From assembly GCF_014191725.1 (NCBI RefSeq), contig NZ_JACHWZ010000010.1, positions 124,001-188,000 of the forward strand: 64,000 nt of DNA, read 5' to 3'. The notes beneath the pieces were generated by a model. The model saw only the letters and a list, made by a program, of their open reading frames with translations. It ran no database searches and was not told the DNA's origin. The stretch comes from Microbulbifer rhizosphaerae. GTDB lineage: Bacteria; Pseudomonadota; Gammaproteobacteria; Pseudomonadales; Cellvibrionaceae. Made by a program: the position numbers and the translations under genes. Below are positions 1-8,906 of the stretch, piece after piece. How positions within the stretch are numbered: position 1 is the stretch's first letter; each line of letters opens with the position of its first letter.

Positions 1-76
1 TAAAGGCCACCGGGTAACCGAACATTAGCAGACCGCACACGGCGAGAAACATCAGCAGGGGAACCAGCTCGATCAC
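1..76 (-). CDS. dctM: TRAP transporter large permease DctM (5' end only)
   Basis: This is the first 25 codons of a gene that leaves the window. It begins with GTG at 74-76, whose last two bases form the TGA stop of dctQ, so the two genes overlap by four bases (GTGA). The translated start, MIELVPLLMFLAVCGLLMFG followed by YPVAF, is the typical hydrophobic opening of DctM, the 12-helix channel subunit that moves C4-dicarboxylates or other organic acids in TRAP systems using the sodium gradient. The identification rests on this short segment plus the DctQ neighbour. Substrate cannot be inferred. Confidence 0.85.
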   Translation of the reverse strand, partial: MIELVPLLMFLAVCGLLMFGYPVAF

Positions 77-660
77 ACGCCTATCTCCTCTGCCGCCGAG
101 GGCGTAGCCGCCGGTGCCCGGGGAGTGAGCGTTGCGCCTTCCACCTCCATCAGCCGCGCCAGCGCCCGCGCCAGTTCCGCGAGCCCCTGCAGCGCCAGGG
201 TTGCCGCCGCCAGCGGGATCAGGCTCTTGAGCAGGAATACCCCGGGCAGGCCGCCGGCACTGGAGCTCGTTTCGCGTACCGCCCAGCTGGCGGCGGCGAA
301 ATGCCAGCTGCCGATGGCGATAAAGGCGCACAGTGGCAGCAGGAATACCAGGGTACCCACCGCATCCACCCAGGCCCGGCGACGCGGGCTCATGCGGCGG
401 TAGAAGACATCCACCCGCACGTGGGCGCCGGTGTAGAGGGCGTAGGCCAGGCCGAGCATAAAGACGGCGCCGTGCAGGTAGACCACCGAGTCCTGCAGGG
501 CCACTGAACCGCCGTTGAGGCCGTAACGCAGCAGCACCACCGCACTCTGCAGCAGTACCATCGCCAGGGTGAACCAGCCGAGCAGGCCGCCGGTGGCGCG
601 CGCCAGGTGATCCAGGCCGCGGGCACCGCGAAGCAACGGGGACATGGGAGAATTTCTCAT
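73..660 (-). CDS. dctQ: TRAP transporter small permease DctQ
   Basis: This 195-residue inner-membrane protein has four hydrophobic segments (about residues 25-50, 55-80, 95-118 and 140-165), the size and layout of DctQ. It carries the family motif R-RMSPRRRAW after the second helix. DctQ holds the large channel subunit DctM, whose gene follows with a four-base overlap. The periplasmic binding protein DctP, usually the first gene of such operons, is not upstream: the next gene is the divergent pstS. It may lie beyond the window or elsewhere. The 170-bp divergent region is shared with the Pho-controlled pstS promoter. Confidence 0.85.
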   Translation of the reverse strand: MRNSPMSPLLRGARGLDHLARATGGLLGWFTLAMVLLQSAVVLLRYGLNGGSVALQDSVVYLHGAVFMLGLAYALYTGAHVRVDVFYRRMSPRRRAWVDAVGTLVFLLPLCAFIAIGSWHFAAASWAVRETSSSAGGLPGVFLLKSLIPLAAATLALQGLAELARALARLMEVEGATLTPRAPAATPSAAEEIGV

Positions 661-737
661 CGCATCTTATTGTTCTGTCGAGGGCTCAAGCCTACCGTGT
701 AGACGCTATTGGCGCCAGGGATAGGGGCAGAGAAGGT

Positions 738-777
738 CTGTAACCATTTTGTCATTTTTCATTCATAGAATCGTCAC
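738..777 (+). promoter_or_regulatory. Pho box array and promoter of pstS
   Basis: Two 7-bp units, CTGTAAC at 738-744 and TTGTCAT at 749-755, are separated by 4 bp, the geometry of the PhoB Pho box (CTGTCAT-N4-CTGTCAT). Two weaker units, CATTCAT at 760-766 and TCGTCAC at 771-777, continue the same 11-bp period. A -10 candidate TAGAAT lies at 766-771, 10 bp after the core box, the same spacing as at phoB. A Shine-Dalgarno CTGGAG precedes the ATG at 832. PhoB control under phosphate limitation is inferred from this pattern. Confidence 0.85.
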
Positions 778-831
778 CCGAAATTCATAGCATCGCCGCG
801 TGAAACAAAACCGAGAACACTGGAGTTCCCC

Positions 832-1902
832 ATGAACAAGCGCCCCGCGAGTAAGAAATTAGTGGCCTCGGCCCTGGCGGCCCTGACGATTGCCGCTTCC
901 CAGGCGGCCCTGGCGGCCCGCGATCATATCAGCATCGTCGGCTCTTCCACTGTATATCCTTTTACCACCACTGTGGCCGAGCGCTTCAGCCGCGCCACCC
1001 AGTTCAAGACCCCGGTGGTGGAATCCACCGGCACCGGTGGCGGCATGAAGCTGTTCTGCCAGGGTGTGGGTGAGAATACCGCGGATATCACCGGCGCCTC
1101 CCGCCGCATCAAGCAGTCCGAGCTGGACATGTGCAACGAAAACGGCGTGGACGTTGTGGAGGTGCAGATCGGCTACGACGGCATCGTGCTGGCCAACGCC
1201 AAGAGCGCCGAGCCCTTCGAGCTGAGCCGCCGCGACATTTTCCTGGCCCTGGCCAAGGATGTCCCCAACCCAGACGGCTCCAAGACCCTGGTGCCCAACC
1301 CCTACAGAACCTGGAAAGACGTGAACCCGGCCCTGCCCGCGCACAAGATCGAAGTGCTGGGCCCGCCCCCAACTTCCGGTACCCGAGACGCCTTCGCCGA
1401 GCTGGCGATGGAAGGTGGCTGCAAGTCCTTCGACTGGATCGCCGCCAAGAAGAAAGAAGACAAGAGCGCCTACAAGGCCATCTGTCACAACGTGCGCGAA
1501 GACGGCGCCTATGTGGAAGCGGGTGAGAACGACAACCTGATCGTAAACAAGCTGGTGGCCAACCCCAACGCCCTGGGTATCTTCGGCTTCAGCTTCCTCG
1601 ACCAGAATGCCGACAAGGTGCAGGGTTCCCTGATCGAGGGCCGGGAGCCGACTTTCGACTCCATCGCCGACCAGAGCTACCCGGTCTCCCGCCCGCTGTT
1701 CATCTATGCGAAGAAAGCGCACGTGAACGTGGTGCCGGGGGTCAAGCAGTTCCTGGCCGAGTTCACCAGCGAACGCGCCTGGGGCGACGACGGTTACCTG
1801 GCCGACAAGGGCATGATCCCGCTGCCCGCGGCCAAGCGCCAGCAGGTAGTGGCGGACGTGCGCAAGCTGAGCGCGCTGACCGACCTCGCCGCAAAGAAAT
1901 AA
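832..1902 (+). CDS. pstS: Phosphate ABC transporter substrate-binding protein PstS
   Basis: This periplasmic phosphate-binding protein of 356 residues has a Sec signal peptide (about 1-29, ending AALAA). The mature protein starts with the family's phosphate-binding loop ISIVGSSTVYPF, followed by ESTGTGGG and ITGASRRIK, and later GPPPTSGTRDAF, which contributes the other binding loop. It delivers phosphate to the PstCA channel. The ATG at 832 has CTGGAG upstream and sits just after the Pho box promoter. A strong hairpin terminator follows, so pstS is probably expressed more strongly than the permease genes that come next. Confidence 0.96.
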   Translation: MNKRPASKKLVASALAALTIAASQAALAARDHISIVGSSTVYPFTTTVAERFSRATQFKTPVVESTGTGGGMKLFCQGVGENTADITGASRRIKQSELDMCNENGVDVVEVQIGYDGIVLANAKSAEPFELSRRDIFLALAKDVPNPDGSKTLVPNPYRTWKDVNPALPAHKIEVLGPPPTSGTRDAFAELAMEGGCKSFDWIAAKKKEDKSAYKAICHNVREDGAYVEAGENDNLIVNKLVANPNALGIFGFSFLDQNADKVQGSLIEGREPTFDSIADQSYPVSRPLFIYAKKAHVNVVPGVKQFLAEFTSERAWGDDGYLADKGMIPLPAAKRQQVVADVRKLSALTDLAAKK

Positions 1903-1935
1903 ATTCTGTTTCCAGTCCGGTAAACGGAATTGTCA

Positions 1936-1959
1936 GCCAGGCCCCGGGGCCTGGCTTTT
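1936..1959 (+). terminator. Intrinsic terminator after pstS
   Basis: A perfect 20-bp palindrome, GCCAGGCCCC/GGGGCCTGGC, is followed by TTTT. It lies 33 bp past the pstS stop and probably ends most pstS transcripts before pstC. Confidence 0.75.
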
Positions 1960-1964
1960 CATTC

Positions 1965-2031
1965 GGGCCATCCATGGCCCTCACCCTGTGGGCAGCCTTC
2001 GGTTGTGCAAAACGGCAGTCCTGCCGTTTTG
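1965..2031 (-). repeat. Four-hairpin repeat element, copy 1
   Basis: Read on the minus strand the segment forms, in order, a CAAAACGGCAG/CTGCCGTTTTG hairpin (2008-2031), an ACCGAAGG-type hairpin (1994-2004), CCC-ACA-GGG (1984-1992) and GGGCCA-TGGA-TGGCCC (1965-1980). The same order recurs near 26.4, 36.9 and 39.4 kb with different stem bases. This copy is antisense to the pst genes around it. The plus-strand outer hairpin followed by TTCTTT could also act as a terminator. Confidence 0.65.
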
Positions 2032-2109
2032 TTCTTTGTGACGGCGCCATGCAATCGTCGTAAAAAGCCCGGATAATGCCCGCGAAGAATTTGAAAGCAC
2101 GGTAGATCG

Positions 2110-3489
2110 ATGCAAACCCCCACCCTGTTCGCCCTGTTGTTACTGCTGGTCCTGGTGGCCTACGGTACCGGTTTCAGCCGCGCGCTTGCGGCTGCGCGCA
2201 GCAGAGGCGGCGTGCGCAACCTGGCTTCGCTGCCGAGTTACTACGGTCTGCACACCGCGCTCTGGTGCGGCCTGCCGGCACTGTTGTTGTTGGGCGCCTG
2301 GCTGGCTTTCGACAACGCGATCATCCGTGCGATGGTGATGAACAGTATTCCCGACAGGCCGGAGACCGCCGCCGGGCGGAACCTGCTCTACGTGCAGATC
2401 CAGAATCTCGCCGCCGGCAACCTGTTCGGCGAGACCACACCGGAACTGCAGGCCGCGGCGGATCGCCTGAACAGTTTGCGCAGCGGCGCGAGCCTGCTGC
2501 AGGCGGCGCTGACCCTGATACTGGCGCTGGGCCTGGGGGCCTTCGCCCTGCTGCGTTTTTCCCCCGAACTGCGCGCGCGGGAAAAAGTGGAAAAGGTATT
2601 GCGCGCGGTACTGCTCGCCTGCGCCTGTGCCGCCATCTTAACTACCGTGGGCATTCTGCTCTCGGTACTGTTCGAATCCCTGCGTTTTTTCCAGACGGTG
2701 CCGGTTACCGAATTCCTGTTCGGTCTGCACTGGAGCCCGCAGATGGCCCTACGCGCCGACCAGGTGGGCTCCAGCGGCGCTTTCGGCGCAGTGCCGCTGT
2801 TCACCGGCACCCTGATGGTCTCCGCCATCGCCATGTTTGTGGCGGTGCCGGTGGGCCTGATGTCCGCCATCTATCTCGCCGAGTACGCCAGCAAGCGGGT
2901 GCGCGCCCTGGCCAAGCCGCTGCTGGAAATCCTCGCCGGCGTGCCCACGGTGGTGTACGGCTTCTTCGCCGCGCTCACGGTCGCGCCTTTTATCCGTGAC
3001 CTGGCCACCTCCGTCGGCGTGCAGGCCTCCAGCGAGAGTGCGCTGGCCGCCGGGCTGGTGATGGGCATCATGATTATTCCGTTCGTATCCTCGCTGTCCG
3101 ACGACGTGATCAACGCGGTGCCCCAGTCCCTGCGCGATGGTGCGCTCGGCCTGGGCTCCACCCGTTCGGAAACCGTGCGCAAGGTAGTGATTCCCGCGGC
3201 GCTGCCGGGCATCGTCGGCGGCGTGCTGCTGGCGGTGTCCCGCGCAATCGGCGAGACCATGATCGTGGTGATGGCCGCGGGGCTGGCTGCCAACCTGACC
3301 GCGAATCCGCTGGAGTCGGTAACCACGGTGACCGTGCAGATCGTCACCCTGCTGGTGGGGGACCAGGAGTTCGACAGCCCGAAAACCCTGGCCGCCTTTG
3401 CCCTTGGCCTGATGCTGTTTTTATCCACCCTGGTGCTGAACTTTATCGCCCTGCACGTCGTGAAAAAATATCGGGAACAGTATGACTGA
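2110..3489 (+). CDS. pstC: Phosphate ABC transporter permease PstC
   Basis: PstC, with PstA, forms the membrane channel for phosphate. At 459 residues it is much longer than the roughly 320 of E. coli. The extra length is an N-terminal membrane helix and a hydrophilic segment (about 70-140) before the ABC-permease core. The core starts near residue 225 (LFTGTLMVSAIAMFVAVPVG) and carries the EAA-type coupling loop SLRDGALGLGSTRSETVRKVVIP. Long forms are also known in pseudomonads. pstA overlaps its end by 8 bp, which indicates translational coupling. It is separated from pstS by a terminator and a multi-hairpin repeat. Confidence 0.93.
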   Translation: MQTPTLFALLLLLVLVAYGTGFSRALAAARSRGGVRNLASLPSYYGLHTALWCGLPALLLLGAWLAFDNAIIRAMVMNSIPDRPETAAGRNLLYVQIQNLAAGNLFGETTPELQAAADRLNSLRSGASLLQAALTLILALGLGAFALLRFSPELRAREKVEKVLRAVLLACACAAILTTVGILLSVLFESLRFFQTVPVTEFLFGLHWSPQMALRADQVGSSGAFGAVPLFTGTLMVSAIAMFVAVPVGLMSAIYLAEYASKRVRALAKPLLEILAGVPTVVYGFFAALTVAPFIRDLATSVGVQASSESALAAGLVMGIMIIPFVSSLSDDVINAVPQSLRDGALGLGSTRSETVRKVVIPAALPGIVGGVLLAVSRAIGETMIVVMAAGLAANLTANPLESVTTVTVQIVTLLVGDQEFDSPKTLAAFALGLMLFLSTLVLNFIALHVVKKYREQYD

Positions 3490-4768
3490 TCTGTCTCAAG
3501 CACAGGTGCGCGAGCGCATCGAGCGGCGCCTCACCAGCCGCCACCGCAAGGAAAAACTCTTCCGCGGCCTGGGCATCGCCAGCATTGCCTTCGGCGTGCT
3601 CGCGGTGGTGGTGCTGTTTACCGATATCATTTCCAAGGGCAGCGGCGCCTTCGTGCAGAGTGCCATCGAGCTGCGCGTGCACTACGACGAGCAGGTGCTC
3701 GGCATCGACAAGGTGGACGACGAAAGCCTGGCCTGGGCCAACTTCGACGGCGTGATTCGTCAGGCGCTGCTGCAGCGTTTCCCCGAGGTGAGCGGGCGCA
3801 AGGAGAAACGCGAACTCTACTCACTGGTCTCCACCGGTGCACCCTTTACCCTGCGCGACCGCCTCAAGGCCGACCCCGAATTGCTGGGCCAGAGCGAAAC
3901 CCTGTGGCTGGCCGCCGACGACGACGTGGACACCTTCGTCAAGAGCCTGGACGATTCCAAAAACGGCTTCCGCGGCCGCACCTCGGACCAGAAGGCCGGC
4001 TGGATCCAGCAGTTGATGGAAAGCGGCGAGCTGAAGAAACGCTTCAACACCACTTTCTTTACCAACGGCGATTCCCGCGAGCCGGAACAGGCGGGTATTC
4101 GCGCGGCGCTGGTGGGCTCCCTGCTCACCCTGCTGGTGACATTGCTGCTGTCCTTCCCCATCGGCGTGTCCGCGGCGATTTATCTCGAGGAGTACGCGCC
4201 GAAAAATCGCTGGACCGACCTGATTGAGGTGAATATCAACAACCTCGCCGCGGTGCCGTCCATTGTCTTCGGCCTGCTGGGCCTGGCGATCTTTATCAAT
4301 TTTTTCGAGCTGCCGCGTTCCGCGCCTTTGGTCGGTGGCCTGGTGCTGACGCTGATGACCCTGCCGACGATTATTATCACCAGCCGCGCCTCGCTCAAGT
4401 CGGTGCCGCCGTCGATCCGCGAGGCGGCCATGGGCATGGGTGCATCGCGCATGCAGGTGGTATTTCACCATGTGCTGCCGCTGGCGCTGCCCGGCATGCT
4501 CACCGGCGCGATTATCGGCATGGCCCAGGCCCTGGGCGAGACGGCGCCGCTGCTGATGATCGGTATGGTGGCGTTTATCGTCGACGTGCCCGGGGGCATT
4601 ACCGATCCGGCCACGGTGCTGCCGGTACAGATCTACCTCTGGGCGGACAGCCCCGAGCGTGCCTTTGTCGAGCGCACCTCGGCGGCCATCATGGTGTTGC
4701 TCGCCGTGCTGATCGCCATGAACACCAGCGCGGTCTGGCTGCGCAAAAAACTCGAGCGCCGCTGGTAG
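3482..4768 (+). CDS. pstA: Phosphate ABC transporter permease PstA
   Basis: This is the second channel subunit of the phosphate transporter, 428 residues long. After an N-terminal helix (about 28-50) comes a large hydrophilic, probably periplasmic insert (about 55-200). The conserved permease domain starts at about 205 ([20 protein letters not shown]). The coupling loop [21 protein letters not shown] binds the PstB ATPase. Its ATG lies inside the end of pstC. The insert is absent from the shorter E. coli protein and is shared with long Pst permeases of related marine and pseudomonad groups. Confidence 0.93.
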   Translation: MTDLSQAQVRERIERRLTSRHRKEKLFRGLGIASIAFGVLAVVVLFTDIISKGSGAFVQSAIELRVHYDEQVLGIDKVDDESLAWANFDGVIRQALLQRFPEVSGRKEKRELYSLVSTGAPFTLRDRLKADPELLGQSETLWLAADDDVDTFVKSLDDSKNGFRGRTSDQKAGWIQQLMESGELKKRFNTTFFTNGDSREPEQAGIRAALVGSLLTLLVTLLLSFPIGVSAAIYLEEYAPKNRWTDLIEVNINNLAAVPSIVFGLLGLAIFINFFELPRSAPLVGGLVLTLMTLPTIIITSRASLKSVPPSIREAAMGMGASRMQVVFHHVLPLALPGMLTGAIIGMAQALGETAPLLMIGMVAFIVDVPGGITDPATVLPVQIYLWADSPERAFVERTSAAIMVLLAVLIAMNTSAVWLRKKLERRW

Positions 4769-4794
4769 CGGCCGACAAACGGGATTATCTTCCG

Positions 4795-5673
4795 ATGACT
4801 ACAATGACCCTGGACGCAGCCGGCCAAACCGGAGCCGCGCAACCCAAAACGGTAGAACGAGAGACAGTGGATACCCAGAGAAAGGTAACCGAAACCGTCG
4901 GCCGACCGCTGTGCGACAACGCCAAGCTGCGCATGCGCAATGTCAATGTCTTCTACGGCGAGGCCCAGGCGATTCACAATGTGAGCCTGGATATCGGCCG
5001 CAACGAAGTGGTGGCGATGATCGGACCCTCCGGCTGCGGCAAGTCCACATTCCTGCGCTGCCTCAACCGCATGAACGACACCATCGAAGGGTGCCGCGTC
5101 GAGGGCGAACTCACCCTCGACGGCGAACCCATCTACGGCCCCAAAGTCGACGTGGTGCCGCTGCGTGCACGGGTGGGCATGGTGTTCCAGAAGCCGAATC
5201 CCTTCCCGAAAAGCATCTACGACAACGTCGCCTACGGCCCCAAGATCCACGGCATCGCCAGCCGCCGCGCGGAACTGGACGAGATCGTCGAGAACAGCCT
5301 GCGCCGCGCCGGCCTGTGGAACGAGGTGAAGGACCGTTTGGACAAGCCCGGCACCGGCCTCTCCGGCGGCCAGCAGCAGCGTCTGTGTATCGCCCGCGCC
5401 ATCGCCGTGAGCCCGGAGGTGATCCTGATGGACGAGCCCTGCTCCGCCCTGGACCCCATCGCCACCGCGCGCATCGAAGAACTGATCGACGAGCTGCGGG
5501 AGAACTACACTATCGCCATCGTCACCCACTCCATGCAGCAGGCCGCGCGGGTCAGCCAGCGCACCGCCTATTTCCATTTGGGACACTTGGTGGAGGTGAA
5601 CGATACCGAAATGGTGTTTACCAACCCGCAACACGAATTGACCGAGGCCTATATCACCGGCCGTTTCGGCTGA
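4795..5673 (+). CDS. pstB: Phosphate ABC transporter ATPase PstB
   Basis: PstB powers phosphate import. Visible motifs are Walker [10 protein letters not shown] (77-85), the Q-loop [15 protein letters not shown], the ABC signature [14 protein letters not shown], Walker [16 protein letters not shown] and the switch His in IVTHSMQQA. The first 40 residues are a polar extension not needed for the fold. A second in-frame ATG at 4804 could be the true start. It lies 26 bp after pstA and 25 bp before phoU, consistent with one transcript. Confidence 0.97.
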   Translation: MTTMTLDAAGQTGAAQPKTVERETVDTQRKVTETVGRPLCDNAKLRMRNVNVFYGEAQAIHNVSLDIGRNEVVAMIGPSGCGKSTFLRCLNRMNDTIEGCRVEGELTLDGEPIYGPKVDVVPLRARVGMVFQKPNPFPKSIYDNVAYGPKIHGIASRRAELDEIVENSLRRAGLWNEVKDRLDKPGTGLSGGQQQRLCIARAIAVSPEVILMDEPCSALDPIATARIEELIDELRENYTIAIVTHSMQQAARVSQRTAYFHLGHLVEVNDTEMVFTNPQHELTEAYITGRFG

Positions 5674-5698
5674 GGCAACCAACTCCCTGAGAACCACT

Positions 5699-6400
5699 AT
5701 GGACATGCATTTCGACCAACACATCTCCCGCCAATTCAACGAGGACCTGGAAAGCATCAAGACCGAGATGCTGGAAATGGGCGGCATGGTAGCGCGCCAG
5801 GTGGCCGACGCAGTGGATTCACTGGCCAACGCCGACAGCGAACTGGCGGAAAAGGTGCTGCACATCGAAGAGGAAATCGACAAGCGCGAAATGGCCCTGG
5901 ACGAGCACGCCACGCTGATTATCGCCAAGCGCCAGCCCGCCGCCTCCGACCTGCGCATGGTGATGTCGGTGATCCGCATCGCCCGCGACCTGGAGCGGGT
6001 CGGCGACGAGGCCAGCAAGATCGCCAAGATGGCCATCGCACTCACCGACGAGGGGTCCGCGCCACGCGGTTACACCGAGATCCGCCATATCGCCAGCGCC
6101 GTGCGCAAGATGCTCAACGATTCCCTCGACGCCTACACCCGTTTCGATGTGAAATCCGCGATGGACACCCTCGCGGAAGACGAGCAGGTGGACATGGACT
6201 ACCGCACCGCGGTGCGCGAGCTGATCACCTACATGATGGAAGATCCGCGCAGTATCTCGCGGGTGATCAATGTCCTCTGGACCCTGCGCTCCCTGGAGCG
6301 CATCGGCGACCACGCCAAGAACATCTGCGAGCAGGTGGTCTACCTGGTGGAGGGTGCCGATATCCGCCACGGCCACGAGGACAAGCTGAAGAAAGCGTAA
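5699..6400 (+). CDS. phoU: Phosphate signalling complex protein PhoU
   Basis: This 233-residue, all-helical cytoplasmic protein is made of two repeats of the PhoU three-helix bundle. The metal-binding E/D-x-x-x-D signatures are visible as DLRMVMSVIRIARDLERVGDEA (first half) and SLERIGDHAKNICEQVVY (second half). PhoU relays the state of the PstSCAB transporter to the sensor PhoR, so that the Pho regulon stays off when phosphate is plentiful. It is the last gene of the pst operon, and PhoR and PhoB are encoded about 9 kb away on the other strand. Confidence 0.96.
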   Translation: MDMHFDQHISRQFNEDLESIKTEMLEMGGMVARQVADAVDSLANADSELAEKVLHIEEEIDKREMALDEHATLIIAKRQPAASDLRMVMSVIRIARDLERVGDEASKIAKMAIALTDEGSAPRGYTEIRHIASAVRKMLNDSLDAYTRFDVKSAMDTLAEDEQVDMDYRTAVRELITYMMEDPRSISRVINVLWTLRSLERIGDHAKNICEQVVYLVEGADIRHGHEDKLKKA

Positions 6401-6402
6401 CC

Positions 6403-6451
6403 CCGGGAGTGCGGAGCTCCAGCTCCGCTTGCGGGCCGGAGGCCCGCTCTC
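6403..6451 (+). repeat. Extragenic palindrome, family A
   Basis: Two adjacent palindromes, GCGGAGCTCCAGCTCCGC (6411-6428) and GCGGGCCGGAGGCCCGC (6431-6447), fill the gap between phoU and the next start codon. Related copies lie at 6804-6850, 10803-10860, 46629-46675 and 56438-56466. Confidence 0.75.
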
Positions 6452-6453
6452 AA

Positions 6454-6792
6454 ATGAAATACATCTTCGAAGTCCACATTAAAGAAGGCCACACCGCCGA
6501 GGAATACGCCGAGGTCTGGGTGCGCGCCTCCGAGCTGATCCAGCGGGCCCCCGGCGCCAGGGGCACCGAGCTGCGCCGGAAAATCGGCGACCCCAACACC
6601 CTGATCGCCATCGCCAGCTGGAACAGCAAGGCCGAGAGAGATGCCATGGAGAGCAGGCACAACCCGGAGATCGACGAGATTATCCGCAGCGCCGCCCCTT
6701 TCGTGGAAGTCCGCCCCCTGGGCGAATTCGAGGAGCCCGAGTGGGTGGTGGAGCCCCCCGATACTAAGTTGGAGGGACCAGCGGATAGTTAA
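6454..6792 (+). CDS. Antibiotic biosynthesis monooxygenase (ABM)-like protein
   Basis: This small cytoplasmic protein of 112 residues has the ferredoxin-like dimeric alpha+beta pattern of the ABM/Dabb superfamily: an opening strand YIFEVHIKEG, a helix with WVRASELIQ, then PGARGTELRR and LIAIASWNSKAERDAM. ABM-fold proteins act as heme- or quinone-modifying oxygenases or as small ligand-binding dimers. No substrate can be named. I chose ATG 6454 because the upstream in-frame codons are repeat DNA. The start codon directly abuts one family A repeat and another copy follows the stop, so this one gene is framed by repeats. Confidence 0.7.
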   Translation: MKYIFEVHIKEGHTAEEYAEVWVRASELIQRAPGARGTELRRKIGDPNTLIAIASWNSKAERDAMESRHNPEIDEIIRSAAPFVEVRPLGEFEEPEWVVEPPDTKLEGPADS

Positions 6793-6803
6793 CGGAGTAC
6801 CCC

Positions 6804-6850
6804 TGGGAACGCCGAGCTCCAGCTCGGCTTGCGGGCCATCGGCCCGCCCC
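6804..6850 (+). repeat. Extragenic palindrome, family A
   Basis: GCCGAGCTCCAGCTCGGC (6811-6828) is followed by GCGGGCC-ATC-GGCCCGC, the same two-palindrome arrangement as at 6403-6451 with covarying bases. Confidence 0.75.
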
Positions 6851-6879
6851 GTTGCAGCACTCTGATTCCGTAAATAACG

Positions 6880-8028
6880 CTACTCCACAATCTCATAACT
6901 CCCCTTCAACGCCGCCAGGTTATCCGGCAAATACAAAATAGGCGTCAACTTCACAAAGGTGCTGGTGGACTCCACCAGATGCAGTTTCTCGCACTCCTTC
7001 AGATCCACCACGGACTTGTGAACCCTGGGTTTGATTGCGGACTTCTCCCCGTCCCTGGAAACGTAGACATCTCGAAGGTACTTCTTGAACCCCTCGCCGT
7101 GGTAGTGCAGATGTATCCGGTCGTTGATCAGGTCTATCTGCGTATGCCTGTCCAGTTCCGTCTGGTCGAACTGCACCGGATTGCCGGGAAAATACTCCCG
7201 CAGGCGCTTCACCATAAAGTTCAGGGAGATTTTTCCCAGTTCATTCAGCCGGTACCCGCCGCCTACGTCCGAGTGCACGCCGGGGAACCAGACTTCCTCC
7301 ACCTTTTCATCGCAATTGCACAGGGTGGGCACGAAGGGCTCGCGGCTCTCGTCCAGGCTGACACAGTGCACCACCCGCCGGACGTTCTCCGCCACTCGGA
7401 GGTTGCGGAACAGGTTGAGTTTCTGCAGCTTGATAAATCCCAGGTTCACCGGCACGCCGAAGGCGCCCACGGTGTCGAAGATGCCCAGAAACTGGACGTC
7501 CACCGCTTCGTCATCGGGTACGCCATCGTCGTAGCGCAGGAAATACTCCTCGAGAATCCCGTCGTTGTCGTTCTTCTCGAACGTGGCCATAAGTCGGGAA
7601 AGAATGCCGTATTTGTGGATTTTCGCCGCCAATAGCCGCGCGCAGGCGGCGCCGCGGCTGAATCCGAAAATGCTGATGGAATCCCCGGGGGCGTAGTGAT
7701 CCACCAGTTGTACATAGGCGTGGTCGCGGATGCGCTTTTCCCCGGCGCCGAAGGCACCTTCGTAGAAGGTGCCCAGGGCGCCGTTGTCCTCGTCGTTGCC
7801 CACACCGCGGAAATACAACGCCACTTGGTTATCGCCCTCGATGCGGTGGGGAATGTCGTCTTCGTACAGCCTGCCGGCGATGGAGCGAAACATCCGGTAG
7901 ATGTTGGTGGTTATTCCGTCGCCGTCCTTGCCGTCCTCGTCGTTCCATGTACCGTCGAGGAAGATCAGGATATGCTTGGGGCTGGCGGAGGCGGGTTTTT
8001 TACTGAATTCCTTTGTATAGCTTGTCAT
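6880..8028 (-). CDS. DUF2235 (Tle1-like) alpha/beta hydrolase
   Basis: This protein of 382 residues belongs to DUF2235, the alpha/beta-hydrolase group that includes the Tle1 phospholipase effectors. The family's opening HILIFLDGTWND is at residues 19-30. The nucleophile elbow FGFSRGAA places the catalytic serine at about residue 124. The late motif WFPGVHSDVGGGY supplies a conserved Asp/His region. Start ATG 8028 is preceded by AAGGA at good spacing, and an in-frame extension to 8112 lacks one. No signal peptide, immunity-like partner or VgrG/PAAR gene is nearby, so a type VI effector role is possible but unsupported here. Confidence 0.8.
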   Translation of the reverse strand: MTSYTKEFSKKPASASPKHILIFLDGTWNDEDGKDGDGITTNIYRMFRSIAGRLYEDDIPHRIEGDNQVALYFRGVGNDEDNGALGTFYEGAFGAGEKRIRDHAYVQLVDHYAPGDSISIFGFSRGAACARLLAAKIHKYGILSRLMATFEKNDNDGILEEYFLRYDDGVPDDEAVDVQFLGIFDTVGAFGVPVNLGFIKLQKLNLFRNLRVAENVRRVVHCVSLDESREPFVPTLCNCDEKVEEVWFPGVHSDVGGGYRLNELGKISLNFMVKRLREYFPGNPVQFDQTELDRHTQIDLINDRIHLHYHGEGFKKYLRDVYVSRDGEKSAIKPRVHKSVVDLKECEKLHLVESTSTFVKLTPILYLPDNLAALKGSYEIVE

Positions 8029-8230
8029 TTTTATATCCTTTGGTTTTTCAGAGGTTCCTTGGCTTCCAGCCGCAAGAGCTTTTCTGTTGTCGATCAACGC
8101 CTGCGACAACAATAATCCCCAGCATCAGGAACCGTCCGAAAAACAGACTTCCCCTGCGGCTGGACAACTGGAGACTAAAGACGGGAAAGAAAAAAGACGG
8201 CCCTGGGACTCAGCACCACCGATTATCTTT

Positions 8231-8665
8231 TTAGGGTTTTCTGGTGCCGGGCAGTACTTGTGCCGCCGTATCAAAGGTAAATACTCCGGAAAGCCGTTCG
8301 CCGCAATCCCGCGCATAGGATTGCGCCTTGTTGACAATCAGGGCATCGGGAAAGTCCGCCAGCTTTCTTTTGCCGCCACTTTTTACCGATCTGGCCTTGC
8401 GGTAATCGCACAGGGCGCGCCATACCGTCTGGCCGTCTTCGAAATGGATATTGGGTTCTTCAAAAAGGGCGTTGATCACTCGGATTATGGCGTCCCTGTC
8501 GAGTTTATATTTCTTGCCTTTGAGGGTCCAAATGGTTTCCGCCAGCACTACATCGGTTACCAGGACCGATTGCGAGCCGTTGATCAATGTGGAGGCCTTC
8601 CTGCTCTGGGTTTCGTCGTCAGCGAGCAGGTAGCGTAGCAATATATTGGTGTCTACCGCGATCAC
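8231..8665 (-). CDS. vapC: PIN-domain toxin of a VapBC module
   Basis: This PIN-domain ribonuclease has 144 residues. The acidic active-site positions are visible: Asp5 in VDTNILLRYL, Glu43 in LAETIW, Asp104/Asp107 in LADFPDAL and Asp132 in TFD. VapC toxins cut tRNA or rRNA when the antitoxin is lost. It starts with GTG overlapping the TGA of the antitoxin gene (bases 8662-8665, GTGA), the usual coupling for these pairs. Confidence 0.9.
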   Translation of the reverse strand: MIAVDTNILLRYLLADDETQSRKASTLINGSQSVLVTDVVLAETIWTLKGKKYKLDRDAIIRVINALFEEPNIHFEDGQTVWRALCDYRKARSVKSGGKRKLADFPDALIVNKAQSYARDCGERLSGVFTFDTAAQVLPGTRKP

Positions 8666-8883
8666 GAGGCGAGGCCGCTCTCCAGGGAGGCCTCATCGCT
8701 GATCCGGGAATCGATTTTCCGCCCGGACAGAATGCCTTTTGCCGCACCGGCCTTTTTCTTCACGATGGTTATATGGCCCTCGTTGTCCACATAGCTTTCG
8801 AACTCGTCCCCCGGGCCTATGCCCGCCAGGCGGCACTGTTCGATCGGCAGGGTGATTTGCCTTTTGGCGCTGACTTTTGGCAT
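8662..8883 (-). CDS. vapB: AbrB/MazE-type antitoxin of the VapBC module
   Basis: This 73-residue antitoxin has an N-terminal SpoVT/AbrB swapped-hairpin DNA-binding domain (KVSAKRQITLPIEQCRLAGI followed by a GDEFESYVD turn). Its C-terminal tail (about 50-73) probably wraps the PIN toxin. Such antitoxins repress their own operon. A near-perfect 33-bp palindrome ends 24 bp before its start codon. It is the first gene of the pair. Confidence 0.88.
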   Translation of the reverse strand: MPKVSAKRQITLPIEQCRLAGIGPGDEFESYVDNEGHITIVKKKAGAAKGILSGRKIDSRISDEASLESGLAS

Positions 8884-8906
8884 GGGATCTCTCTTTGCGG
8901 ATCACT

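Noticed and set aside
6880..8028. DUF2235 protein as a type VI secretion effector.
   Set aside because: The fold fits Tle1, but no VgrG, PAAR, chaperone or immunity gene is adjacent, so the delivery role is not claimed.
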